This document shows, piece after piece, positions 11,346-21,755 of a stretch of 64,000 nucleotides of DNA (position 1 is its first letter; each line of letters opens with the position of its first letter). The translations under genes were made by a program, and so were the position numbers. Under the pieces are notes generated by a model that saw only the letters and a program-made list of their open reading frames with translations, ran no database searches and was not told where the DNA came from. The DNA is from Gonatopus flavifemur (Eukaryota; Arthropoda; Insecta; Hymenoptera; Dryinidae), in the NCBI GenBank assembly GCA_018340375.1, contig JAFFJZ010000046.1, positions 62,001 through 126,000 of the forward strand. The letters run 5' to 3'.

Positions 11346-12430
11346 ATGGAACAGGAAAACTTTTGCCAATAACAGCAAAGCGACAATTATCAACATCCGG
11401 GACAAATTCCGATATAAGATGTTCAAATAAAACCGACGCGAATAAGAAAACCTCAAAATCAGAAAAGAAAAAACATAAAACAGACCACCCAAAGTTAACT
11501 ATAGCAAGGAAACCCACGCACACATACAATTTGCGTAAAAGAAAAACTAGATCAGGGACAGAATCAGGGAATCCAACACGAAAAAAAGTACACAAGACAA
11601 ATAACCAACGGAGAGAACCAAACTACGTACCAACAGACATTATAAAAAATTTGCCATTACCGGACTCAACAGAATCCAACGATGACGATGATATCCAGAC
11701 GGAAAATGACGATATCCACGACATAGATCAGACAGACGAAAACAAGAAAGTATATAGGAACAGTAAGGATACAGAAATAAGAGACCAACAACAAAAACAA
11801 ACAGACGTAAACGGGACAGATTATTCAAAGACAAATGAATTCCATTTCGGGAAAATAGGACATAAAAACTTCAAGAAAACACAGAAACAAATTTATACAG
11901 AAGATTTAAGCGATAACAACACAGACGAATCGACAACAACAGACATCATCGATATACATTCTTCATTGCAATCTATAGCCGAAATAGAGAATTATGATAA
12001 CCCAACAGAAGCAGACGAGACAGACTATACAATGAATACGGGAAAAAACAACGATGAACAAACTAACCGAAATAAAAATCATGAAAATCTTATAGTAAAT
12101 GATAATGAAATTAGTGATGACTCCTTTGTTCATGAAATCGGAGAAACACACGCTATGGTTCATCGTAACGAATCAGATACAATAGAATTGAAGCACAAAA
12201 AGTGAAAACAGCAGGGGAAAGTTATCGAGAAGACAAGAAAACACAAGAGAATACAGAACAAACCACAAGGGAAATTGCGGGAAAACAGAATTCGGAAATA
12301 CCTGTACAACCGAAGATATATAACCTCAAAGAAAATAAAGGAAAATTTCTTGAATTCTTACAAAAATTCTCAAACATAACAAGGAATACGAACATCACGG
12401 AAACTAAAGATAAAATAACCCTTACAAATA
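11346..12430 (+). pseudogene. pol: pol: long low-complexity tether between RNase H and the macro-like region
   Basis: About 360 codons rich in Lys, Asn, Asp, Thr and Gln, with a strongly acidic part (DDDDIQTENDDIHDIDQTDE) and basic part (THTYNLRKRKTRSG). It looks disordered. A frameshift near 12195-12205 moves the reading frame. This linker is far longer than the usual gypsy connection, and its composition resembles that of the protease-RT linker at 5050-6010. Confidence 0.75.
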
Positions 12431-12432
12431 AT

Positions 12433-12811
12433 GACTTCGTCCATTTCATAACAGCAGACTTCAAAGCAATAACCGAAACTTTTGAAGAACTATGTAACCG
12501 GAAACTCATTGATAAATCGCAATTATTAACAAATAACTTTGAACTCGGAGATATATTAATGGCAAAACACGGTAAACGATATATTTTTACCGTAATAATA
12601 AAAAATTACGAACATGAAAAATTAGTGACGGAAACGCTTTTTAACGTACTAGAAACCCTGAAAGACATTTGCATAGAAAATAATAGAAGACTGATATCAA
12701 TATCAATCAAAGATCTACCTATAACAAAATTACAATTTTGTCACGTCAAAAAGATTCTCGACTATGTATTTCTTAATACAGGGATAATTGTTCAAATTTT
12801 CTTGGATGAGA
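12433..12811 (+). pseudogene. Macro-domain-like region embedded in pol
   Basis: About 126 residues lying between RNase H and the integrase zinc finger. In order it has DFVHFITADFK, then FELGDILMAKHGKRYIFTVIIK, then a long helix-like segment ending in LKDICIENNRRLISISIKDL, and finally a strand TGIIVQIFLDE. This order and hydrophobic pattern match the fold of ADP-ribose-binding macro domains of the TARG1/ALC1-like type (HxIsaD, GdV/iA..., YIfyLvTK, P.iGcGl). The glycine-rich ligand loops are missing, with no G after ADFK and KDL in place of the GCG loop, so hydrolase activity is not expected from this copy. Homology is inferred by eye and needs a profile search. Confidence 0.5.
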
Positions 12812-13876
12812 TAATATATCCCCTTGAGGGAGATAAAATCAAAATTATCCAGGAAAATCATGATTCATTGATAGGGGGACATAAAGGGGTAGCAAAAACA
12901 TATAATAAAATTAGAACCAAATATTATTGGGAGAATATGAAGAATGAAATACGCAGTCCCATTAAAAGTTGCGCAAAATGTCAAAAAAACAAAGCTCACC
13001 CGGGTGAAAACGAAGCAACCTATGGTGATAACCGATACACCAACAGAATCTTTTGAAAAGGTGGCAATAGATATCGTAGGGCCATTACCGGAAACGACTA
13101 AGAGGAATAAATTTATACTCACAATTCAATGTAACTTGGCAGAATATTGCGATGCTTATGCCTTACCAGATGCAACCGCGAAAACAATTGCATCAACCAT
13201 GGCAGAGGAATTCATCTGTAGGTACGGTGCTCCGAAATCCATTTTAACAGACCAGGGGAGGAATTTTATGAGTTCGGTAATGAAACAATTTGCGAAATTG
13301 TTTCAAATCGAACAAATAAAAACTACACCGTATAGACCACAATCGAATGGGTCATTCAAAAGGACTCACTTAGGACTGATAGAGTACCTAAAATACTATA
13401 TAAATGAGAAAAAGGATTGGGATAAATGGGTGAGATATGCAATATTTGCATATAACACATCAAATCACGAAGGCACGGGTTTTACACCATTTGAATTAAT
13501 ATTCGGGAAAATAGCACGACTTCCATTCGCGTTCAATTGTAAGGATACAGTGGAAATTACGTATGAAGACTTTCTGAAAGATTTAACTTTTCGTTTGAGC
13601 GAAACGCGTAAAATAGCAACACACAAATCAAATAGAGCTAAGGAAAAATCTAAGGGGTATTAAGATAGGAGAATTAATGGGAAAACATTCAAACCGGGAG
13701 ATTTAGTATTTCTAATTGATGGAACAAAAACTAAATTAGACGACCAATATTTAGGGCCCTATGAAATTAAAGCAGTTCTAAATGAAACAAATGTCATGAT
13801 TTATATAACCCCTTCAAAAATCAAAACAGTGCACAGTAATAAATTGAAACTCGCGCATGTTGCAGAATTGCAGTAA
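12812..13876 (+). pseudogene. pol: pol: integrase, catalytic glutamate lost, plus C-terminal domain
   Basis: An HHCC zinc finger (H...GGHKGV..., SCAKCQKNK at about 12850-12990) is followed by a frameshift near 13000. In the next frame the core shows D in AIDIVGPLP (about 13070), D in LTDQGRNF (about 13250) and the third position in SNGSFKRTH, where codon AAA at 13358-13360 gives lysine instead of the glutamate of the D,D35E triad. The spacing of 35 residues from the second D identifies the position. TAA at 13661-13663 interrupts the C-terminal domain, which continues in frame (FKPGDLVFLIDG, LGPYEI) to TAA at 13874-13876. The end overlaps the env frame. Confidence 0.88.
13861..13866 (+). promoter_or_regulatory. 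Candidate env splice acceptor
   Basis: TGCAG at 13861-13865 precedes the env frame, which is open from 13864 onward. The phase matches the donor at 2580. A second AG at 13872-13873 has the wrong phase for that donor. Confidence 0.45.
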
Positions 13877-15798
13877 CATCTTCAACGACAGGGACAACAT
13901 TCACAAACATAGAATTCGACCACAACCCAGGGATATACTATGAAAAAATTCAAAATTTGCTCGTTTTTGACAACCAATGGAAGATAATAACCCACCTGGA
14001 CTTGCAAGAATTTCTGGGGGTGACGCTCACTATCCCAAACGTAATCGGAAAACTACAGGAAGAATGCGAAAACAAAGAATACAGATGCTCGGGATACATA
14101 ATAGTCAAAAGAATAACGAACAAAATAGAAAAGATCGAACAGCTCCGCAAACAAATTGAGAATTCAGTAGGAACAACAGAATCACCATTCGGGGAGAAAA
14201 TGAAACATCGGGTAAACCGAAATGCACCGTTAGGTTTGGTTGGAGAAATTTCAAAAGCACTTTTCGGTACACTAGATGAAAATGACGCGATATATTACAA
14301 GGAACAAATCGATAAATCTTATAACAACACCAAACAGCTTGCATCCCTATTAACAGAACAAACACATATAGTGAAATGTTCAATTAGTATATTTCAAAAT
14401 AGGTCGGATCAAATTATACAAGAAATTGAGAAAAATAAACAGCATTTCGCGAGAGTGAATGAGTATATGAAAAAGATGTCAGGGCAAGTTGTACATAATT
14501 CAATTGAAACACAAATGTTAGCAGCCCTATCAGAATTAAAGAACTACATACACGAATACGAAACAGATTTGAACGACGTCATTAACACGATCCTATTTGC
14601 CAAACAAGGGATCATCCATCCAGAAATTTTGAACCCATCACAAATCATAGAAAGTCTCAAAGAAGTCAATGAATATAATGGAAAAACTCCAATCCCATTA
14701 GAGCCAAAATATGCTGAAGAATTAGTACGAATTTCCAAACTAGAGGTTACTTATTCTAAACACAGACTAATATATATACTGACAATTCCTTTAGTAAACC
14801 CACAAGAATTTTCGACCTATAGATTACTACCACTACCAACGAATATGGGAAATAATCGATTCGGATATATTGTCCCGATAGCTACATATTTGGCAATCAC
14901 AACGAATAGGTTGACGTACACGCACTTTTCGGAAACTGATTTCAAAGATTGCAAACTATCATTGAATAAATACATTTGTAAAAGACAACAACCTCTGTTT
15001 CACGTTGACAATAAAAGAATTCGCGGAATCGATTTATTCATCGACCCAAATAATACGGAATTAGAATCTTGCGATGTAAGGGTAATTGTAATCAATACAC
15101 CATTTTGGACTCAATTAAGAGAACCGAATACTTGGGTATATTCCGTCCCAGATAAAGGATCAATATATATCGAATGTCCGAATGAAGAAACGACGACTGT
15201 AACATTAAAACATAACGGGTTATTGAAAATAAAAGCGAAATGCACGGGGAACTCTATGTCAGCTTCACTACCTACATCTCTCACATATTCGTCATCAATC
15301 AATAAAATGTACCTACCACCGATAGAAATGAACTCAACATTTTTGAATGAGTCATTAGGAGAAATAAATATCTTAGAAATATACACAAAGGTTCTAGACA
15401 AGGGTAGCCGAACAAGTGCAATAGAATTAGCATCAGCGGGCACAAAATTATCAGAAATCAATAAACAAGTACAAGAAATTGAAAAGCAAAAACGCGCTAT
15501 GAGAAAATTGTCATTAATAGAGGACGGACTTTATGGGTTGAGGACTTCGCTTTCAATACTTGGGATTAGTGCTTTACTGTACAAATTTGCGCCGATCTGT
15601 GTTTTAGGCCTTTGGTATGAAATTTGTAACAAACGACACACTACACACCACACAGACACGAAACATGAATATACTCGAGCAGCAGACGTTATCCCGATAG
15701 AAATAATCCCTCAAGAAAGCATTCAAACACCAGTATCACACCCGGAAGATGATGGAAAACCAAAATTAGGAGGGAAAACTCTACCTCATTATCTATGA
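13866..15798 (+). CDS. env: env: envelope fusion glycoprotein, frame intact
   Basis: Membrane fusion protein of the errantivirus, related to the F-type envelope proteins shared by insect errantiviruses and baculoviruses. The first internal ATG is at 13957 (613 codons to TGA at 15796-15798), but the frame is open upstream to 13864, which suits a spliced leader. Counting from that ATG, a furin-like site RVNR lies at residues 85-88. A hydrophobic Gly/Leu/Ala-rich fusion peptide region follows at about 90-110, then heptad-rich segments to about 250. A C-terminal membrane segment lies at about 540-562 and a cytoplasmic tail after it. Unlike gag and pol it has no stop or frameshift. Assignment to the F-type family is from the cleavage-site and fusion-peptide context. 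Confidence 0.85.
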
Positions 15799-17043
15799 AG
15801 AAGTTATTGCTGCTGCAAGAAGGATAAAGGGAAATTCTTTTTCTTTATCGCCTCACCAGAAAATGAAAATGATGGAAAGAAATAAAAATAAAATAAACTG
15901 CAAACCAACAACTTCACCTTCAGAAATGAATTAGTGCAGACGGGGCAGTTCTCCATCGAATGCATGCAATCAATCCACAATATGAATGATAAATTGTTTA
16001 TTTCCTTCCCTGTTGATCACTGAACATAGATCCTTCCTGGTCCTACCTGAGGAAGAAAGAGAACCCACGGAGGAAGAATTCAGCATAATTCGATACCAAC
16101 TATTCTGGAAGCGAACCAAGGAAGAATAGACGGAGTAACATCACAGGAACATGAACATTATGCTGAATTAAACAGGGCGATTTATTGTACAACAAAGGGA
16201 CCAAGGGTTTGGATACAAGGCAGACAAATTGTATATTAGGAGTGCACAACAAATAAAATTCGCAAATAAATGCAGGGTATGCACTGAAGACTTCCTGTTT
16301 CTACAAGCAGCGGAAACACCGAGTAGAAGAAATATGACAACGAGGTGGTAGGAAAAAGACAAATATGAATTAACGGAAAGCAAGAAGGTAAAATGCCATA
16401 TGTCTTTGGACTATACTATATCAACCTTAGACTAAGACCCATAATTGCACTATAATGAACATTCATTTAAACAGCAGAATTAATTTGAAAAAAAATTCAA
16501 AGAAATTTTTTTTTTATAACCACTCGTATACTTTTCAATTATAGAATAATCACTTCGAATTCATACCAACCTTTATATGACGTGCAATCTTTGTATAATA
16601 ACGAATCCCAACCTAGGAATCAATCTCAAACTAGGCTAATTGATATAAGAATTTCATGTAACCATTAATCATTTCATGAACACTTGAATTTATATCAATC
16701 ATATATTTCACTATAATTGATATGAAGACTCCATTTGACAAATCCCAAGCTGGGACGAAGAAATCTTCACGATCATTTATAATAATAATTTCTAATAATC
16801 ATTTATGATTGTTATTATAATAATCATTTTATGAACCTTTCGATACTCATAATATGTTTATTCTTTCTTTCTTTCTTTCTGTATTATCTTATTTCACTTC
16901 AAACTAGTGACAAGCGCTTACAAAATCATATATTTTATAAATTAAGATCAACACCCAAAAACCTAACAAATGTAATAGATGAGACAGAACAACTGTCCAA
17001 AAGATACGAAAGATGTCATTCAGGAGATGACATCTTTCTCATC
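15799..17043. other. Provirus 3' non-coding region
   Basis: About 1.25 kb between env and the polypurine tract. AT-rich, with a CTTTCTTTCTTTC run near 16863 and no supported gene. Confidence 0.6.
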
Positions 17044-17055
17044 GAAGGGGGGGCG
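17044..17055 (+). promoter_or_regulatory. Polypurine tract
   Basis: GAAGGGGGGGCG directly precedes the 3' LTR, the expected place for the plus-strand primer of a retroviral element. Confidence 0.8.
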
Positions 17056-17374
17056 TGTTACGACCCTGCCTCACATCACTACACGTACACCTACACACAT
17101 ACATTTTGAAACACTCCACTAGAGTAATATCACTGGGTTTTCCCAGTGCTTCCCTTAGGAAAGGGGAAAGGTACCGTTGGAACTGACCCTCTCGAAGAGA
17201 GGGCCAGAAAGACGCTATGCACCAAGGACACTCCCGTTTGTAAGCCCGAGGTGACAAGACCGATTTTTCTATTTCAATAAATCTCACAGTATATCCGAGA
17301 TACGCGTCATCATTTCTACACACCAAACTATTCAATCCTTTTTATGAATAACGTGGGCAACCCCACACGTTACA
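17056..17374 (+). repeat. 3' LTR of the errantivirus-like provirus
   Basis: 319 bp, same ends as 1869-2187. It is followed by ACCG, the intact version of the target duplication. Confidence 0.93.
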
Positions 17375-18662
17375 ACCGTATAAAAGTTCAAAGTTTTGTA
17401 CAAAATTTGATGATAAACAGTGAGCGTAATCTCCATTATCTTTGGAATCTATGGGATGACTGAAAATAAAGATTGCGCATTGCAGAGTGTACAAATGAAT
17501 TAAATCATCTGGAGGCGAAAAAAGTTGCAACACTACAATCTCAGTGTACAGTGGAAAAGATCTGAATTCTGTGCCTTTTCACCGGCAAAATTCGTCCACA
17601 CCTCTCGGGACTCTGTTGATTCTCAAAGGTATCCACGGTCGCGAAGATTTCAAACTCTCGGATAATTCATTCATTTGAAAAGCGCTCAACCTAATATTCA
17701 GAGGGCCTTTTGACCACAGTTTCAATAATAATTTCATGACTCCAAGGTTCACTCAGTGTAGGTAATCAAATGGGAACTGAGTAACCATCTTCAGTCCCAC
17801 TTGTTCGAAAGGTGAATTATAAATATGATCTTCATCCGTACGCAACGAAAAGTTTTCATCGGTACTTCAAGGAGCATTTGTTTCTAAGAATAACATTCTA
17901 TGGTCTCTCCACTCCCCCTCACCTTCGCATTTGCCACATCCGTTGTACCCTGTATGGCTTTTAGTCCCGGTTACAAATACTTGAGCTGGTGAATCGAATA
18001 TTACAGCATTCAAGAGTATATTATATTTTTTTCCTTGGAAAAAAAACCATCCTTTTTCATATCATTGTATTTATTGATGGATTCATCCAAGATTTCATGG
18101 AATGAAGCTGTTTTACCATAACCATGAAACGAACCAATGAAGAATGGTGGCCCCCGACAATCATCATGAACAATCTGCCCCAAAAGTCGGCAAAGTTGAC
18201 TATTGCAGCTTCTTGATAACGGTAGACCATCAATGCTGAGATTTATTTTGATGGTATTTTTGAGACGTTTGATGATCATTTAAGACCCCTTTAGCTGATC
18301 TGGCAGACTCTTATTGAATCCATAATAGAAAAAAGCACCCGAATTAGTGTTTTCAGTTAATTTAACTTCAGGTGTCTGTAATAACGTGCGAGCGTTGTTT
18401 GGGAGATTTTCATGTCCATGTGCTTTCAAACCTTGCAATAATGGATCCGGAGCTACGTGAAGTATGTTGTTGTCAATAGTCCAATCGACTAAAAATTTCC
18501 TCAGAGATAAATCAACGTCAAGATTTATATTTCTATCATCCTCATCCAGGAATCTGTGGGAGAGGGGTGGTAAATCTGAATCTGTACTAGATTCAAGTAA
18601 ATGTTCAACGTGTCACGTATGCTGGAGTTTTCGACATTTTCAAACCCATAAAGACATACTAT
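17375..18662 (-). pseudogene. N-terminal half of the DUF4218-type transposase
   Basis: On the minus strand the order is: a segment with LSLRKFLVDWTIDNNILH (about 18520-18460), an in-frame TAA at about 18280, the motif INLSIDGLPLSRSCNSQL with PFFIGSFHGYGKTASFHEIL (18279-18010), and finally QNFELLYG at 17400-17375, where the provirus cuts it. LSIDGLPL...SQLCRLLGQI is characteristic of Transposase_21-type proteins that also carry DUF4218. The DD41D mariner at 18664 ends the visible 5' part. Several stops make this a relic. Confidence 0.6.
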
Positions 18663-18663
18663 A

Positions 18664-20695
18664 CAGGGTGGGGCATTTAAAGTGTCGCGGGCGTTTTTTC
18701 CAAAAATAAAATGGGATACGAGAAAATTTTTCGGACAAAAATTGTAGGGTATCGAGGGGGACATCCGATGGTGGCCTTGGCTTTGACCTCAAATCTCATC
18801 TTCAAGGGCATTCTGAGGTCAACTCTTGGTTTTTAAATAGCATCTCATATTTTTTACTGCAGATTTGAATTCTAGGTCAAAAACCAAGAAACTTTTGTCT
18901 GAACCATTTTCCTGAAATCCGCAAAGATGGCGCTCTAATCGATATTGTTCCATACTGAATCTGACATTAGAATAACTCGAAAACGAAGGGTCTTGGAGGA
19001 GAATGTTTCGGACAAAAGTTGTCTGATTCCAAGGGGGACCCCTTGAACTGAAACGGAGGTGATGGGGTATAACAGACTAAACACAACACATTTCAATCGT
19101 CTACATCACTTGGATAATTTTAATGCAGTAGATGCTCAAAATGATGGCCTTCGACTTCAATACACATTTCAAAACGTTTTACAAAAGATTGCTGAACTCG
19201 TGCTAAAATATCTTCATTGATGCTCGCGCAAGCATTGATGATTCGTTGACGCATATTCTCAGGTGTAGTCGGTGCTTGTTGATGAACTGTATCTTTTATG
19301 TATCCCCATAAAGAAAAATCTGGAGAAGTAAGATCCGGAGAACGGGCAGGCCAATGAACTGGTCCACGACGTCCTATCCATCGTCCAGGATAATCTCTGT
19401 CCAATATTTCTCGAGCTGTGACTGCATAATGGGATGGACAACCATCGTGTTGATACCACATATTCAATCGTTCCTGAATAGGTATGTCTTCATGTAATGT
19501 TGGAAGTACTTGATCTAAGGAATGTCTGTACTTCTCTCCATTTAGCGTATCTGCAATGGAGTACGGTCCAATTACTCGAGATCGAAAAATACCACACCAA
19601 ACATTCACAGCCCATTGTCTTCGATGCTCTACTTGACGTAACCATCTTGGATTTTCTGTCGCCCAGTAATGCATATTATGTCGATTTACTTGACCATGAT
19701 TGGTGAACGTCGACTCATCAGAAAATAATATGTTGATGAAGTTGTTATTGTGCATTTGCGCTAGACCCCATCGACAAAACTGTACACGATTTTCGAAATC
19801 ATCACCGTGAAGGTCTTGATGCAAACAAATGTGATACGGATTGAATTTGTGACGTTCCAGTATTCGAAGAACACTTCTTCGAAAAATTCCCGAATGGAGT
19901 TCAATTTCACGAGAGCTCACGTGTGGATTATTGGCTACTGCAGCTAGTACATTAACTTCCGCATTTTTTCCGCTAACAGTTCTCATTCGATGTCGTTTTT
20001 CCCTTGTAACACTTCTCGTTTCTGAGAATAATTTTGTAATGCGTTGAAAATACCTAATGGATGGCGTTGTTCTTTCAGGAAATCGTTCTGCATACAAGTC
20101 ATATGCTTGTCTGGGGTTCTTATGCACTTCACCGTAAATGTAGATCATATCGATCTTTTCAGAAACCGTGTATCGGATATCCATGATTTCCAATTCGTCA
20201 TAAACCAAGTAATAATCAAATGTAACTGACAAACTGACTTTCAAAATCGTGAATTTTCACTGAACCCCGTCGTTTGTTTACATCGCGTGAGCTCTGAATG
20301 GTGGTAATGTAGACGATTGAAATGTGTTGTGTATTGACAACTTTTGTACGAAACATTCTTTTGCAAGACCCTTCGTTTTCGAGTTATTCGAATGTCAGAT
20401 TCAAAATGGAACAATATCGATTAGAGCGCCATTTTTGCGGATTTCAGGAAAATGGTTCAGACAAAAGTTTCTTGGTTTTTGACCTAGAATCCAAATCTGC
20501 AGTAAAAAATATGAGATGCTATTTAAAAAACAAGAGTTGATGTCAGAATGCCCTTGAAGATGAGATTTGAGGTCAAAGCCAAGGCCACCATCGGATGTCC
20601 CCCTCGGTACCCTACAACTTTTGTCCGAAAAATTTTCTCGTATCTCACTTTATTTTCGGAAAAAACGCCCGCGACACTTTAAATGCCCCACCCTG
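18664..20695. mobile_element. Tc1/mariner-superfamily element, copy A (DD41D)
   Basis: 2,032 bp, starting CAGGGTGGGGCATTTAAAG and ending in its inverse, with TA on both sides (18662-18663, 20696-20697). The terminal inverted repeats are long, about 400 bp. It carries a complete transposase on the minus strand (19120-20244). Copy B at 31913-33944 has exactly the same length; by eye I found about four base differences. Confidence 0.94.
19120..20244 (-). CDS. Transposase, IS630-Tc1-mariner superfamily, DD41D, copy A
   Basis: A 374-residue open frame. The N-terminal helix-turn-helix region (about residues 28-80, EKIDMIYIYGEVHKNPRQA) would bind the terminal repeats. A second DNA-binding part lies at about 90-135. 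The catalytic core has D176 in LFSDESTF, D267 in YQHDGCPSHY and D309 in SPDLTSPDF, aligned to mariner SPDLAPSDY. The 41 residues between D267 and D309 define the DD41D group, which includes rosa-like elements with long terminal repeats. No stop or frameshift, so it may encode active enzyme. An alternative start is the Met at residue 21 (codon at 20184). Confidence 0.92.
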   Translation of the reverse strand: MKVSLSVTFDYYLVYDELEIMDIRYTVSEKIDMIYIYGEVHKNPRQAYDLYAERFPERTTPSIRYFQRITKLFSETRSVTREKRHRMRTVSGKNAEVNVLAAVANNPHVSSREIELHSGIFRRSVLRILERHKFNPYHICLHQDLHGDDFENRVQFCRWGLAQMHNNNFINILFSDESTFTNHGQVNRHNMHYWATENPRWLRQVEHRRQWAVNVWCGIFRSRVIGPYSIADTLNGEKYRHSLDQVLPTLHEDIPIQERLNMWYQHDGCPSHYAVTAREILDRDYPGRWIGRRGPVHWPARSPDLTSPDFSLWGYIKDTVHQQAPTTPENMRQRIINACASINEDILARVQQSFVKRFEMCIEVEGHHFEHLLH

Positions 20696-20697
20696 TA

Positions 20698-20990
20698 TAT
20701 AAGATTCAGTATTACTAACATAACCAGAATGACAATCCTGAGACAAGCTTTCAAATTGAATGCGCAGATCAGAGAAGACTAAACAGTCATTATGATTATC
20801 AGTCATTTTCCATTTTCTGTGCGCGAATCTCTTAGTTTCAACAAGTTTCCTCAATTCAGAATTGAACCATTTTGGAAAATTTGATTCGATAGCTTTTTTC
20901 GGCACAAAAGAATCAATAGATAAATTTACATGATGGTGAAAAAAGACACAGACTCTTCCGAAGTCAGATGCCGTGAGGCTGAATCTCAGT
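20698..20990 (-). pseudogene. Jockey-type LINE relic: linker between endonuclease and RT
   Basis: On the minus strand, FPKWFNSELRKLVETKRFAHRKWK with a following DLRIQFESLSQDCHSGYVSNTE matches the region after the endonuclease in Jockey-clade LINEs (FPxWfsxeLkxLixxKxxahkxyK...). The frame is cut by mariner copy A at 20697. No RT part is visible on the other side. Confidence 0.6.
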
Positions 20991-21133
20991 CCACTGAATT
21001 AAGATAATTTTTGATAGAATCGTAATCACCCTTCCAGAAATCAAACCTCATTCGCTCAGGATGAACAAGGGACTCATATTTGAAATCCTAATAAAAAACA
21101 AGAGTAGGATGATAATAATCACAGGATAAGATA

Positions 21134-21407
21134 CCTACTGAGCATTTCCGCTAGAACCTTGCATTAACATTGCATCGATGTTGATGCGATCTTGAAAGTA
21201 CCTGTTATGAGAATTACAACAGTAATATTACGACATCCAATTACAAGTAAATTGCAGCAATGTTACGTTGTCAGGTGATATTTCAATGATATTTTTGCAA
21301 GTTACTTTTGTAATATTGCATTTGTAAATTGAAAGACAAGTACTTTCAAGATCGCATCAATATCGCTGCAATGTTAATGCAAGGTTCTAACGGAAATGCC
21401 CAGTGGG
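21134..21407. mobile_element. MITE with TA duplication, inside the Jockey relic
   Basis: 274 bp, almost fully palindromic: CCTACTGAGCATTTCCG at the left pairs with CGGAAATGCCCAGTGGG at the right. TA flanks are at 21132-21133 and 21408-21409. Non-coding, as expected for a Tc1/mariner-type miniature element. It separates the two recognisable parts of the Jockey relic. Confidence 0.75.
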
Positions 21408-21439
21408 TAGGATTAAAGATAATCTGCACACTCACATTT

Positions 21440-21755
21440 TCAATATTGGCAAAAATGAACCTAACAAAGAACCCGTAAGGTTTGCAAAAATATAACATTT
21501 TTTCGAGCCGAAGAGATTGGAGCAGTTGCTTGTACTGATGGTGGTCAGTGCTCCGTTTGATGATGTCCCAAATGATGTGCCATGTGGAGTGCTATCAGAA
21601 TCGAGTAACCAGTTGATATATGGCACGTTGTAGTCACCACAGAGGCAGATATTGATATCTCTATGGTTATTGAAAATATCTTCCACGCCATCCACATGAA
21701 ATTGATCAACGAGAGGAGTCGACACTGGTGGGATATAGGCAGATCCAAAATTGAA
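21440..21755 (-). pseudogene. Jockey-type LINE relic: apurinic endonuclease fragment
   Basis: The minus strand encodes AYIPPVSTPLVDQFHV followed by CLCGDYNVPYINW, the conserved YIPP and GDFNxPxIxW motifs of Jockey-type endonucleases. It is the N-terminal part of the same element as 20698-20990. Confidence 0.65.

Larger units (their letters stand above)
1869..17374 (+). mobile_element. Errantivirus-like Ty3/gypsy provirus (endogenous retrovirus, defective)
   Basis: Two 319-bp LTRs (TGTTAC...GTTACA) bound gag (3117-4394), pro-pol (4358-6222 plus 10105-13876) and env (13866-15798), the gene order of insect errantiviruses. The 4-bp flanks are ACCA (1865-1868) and ACCG (17375-17378), best read as one ACCG target duplication with one later change. 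The LTRs differ at 9 of 319 aligned positions by my hand count. gag carries 2 in-frame stops. pol carries at least 3 stops, 4 frameshifts and a lost catalytic glutamate, so this copy cannot mobilise itself. A 3.9-kb DNA transposon sits inside pol. Confidence 0.9.

Noticed and set aside
18525..18764. Protein starting in the mariner end and running into the flank
   Set aside because: The first half is terminal repeat of the mariner; the same start appears at other copies of the element (31789-32013, 33844-34266).
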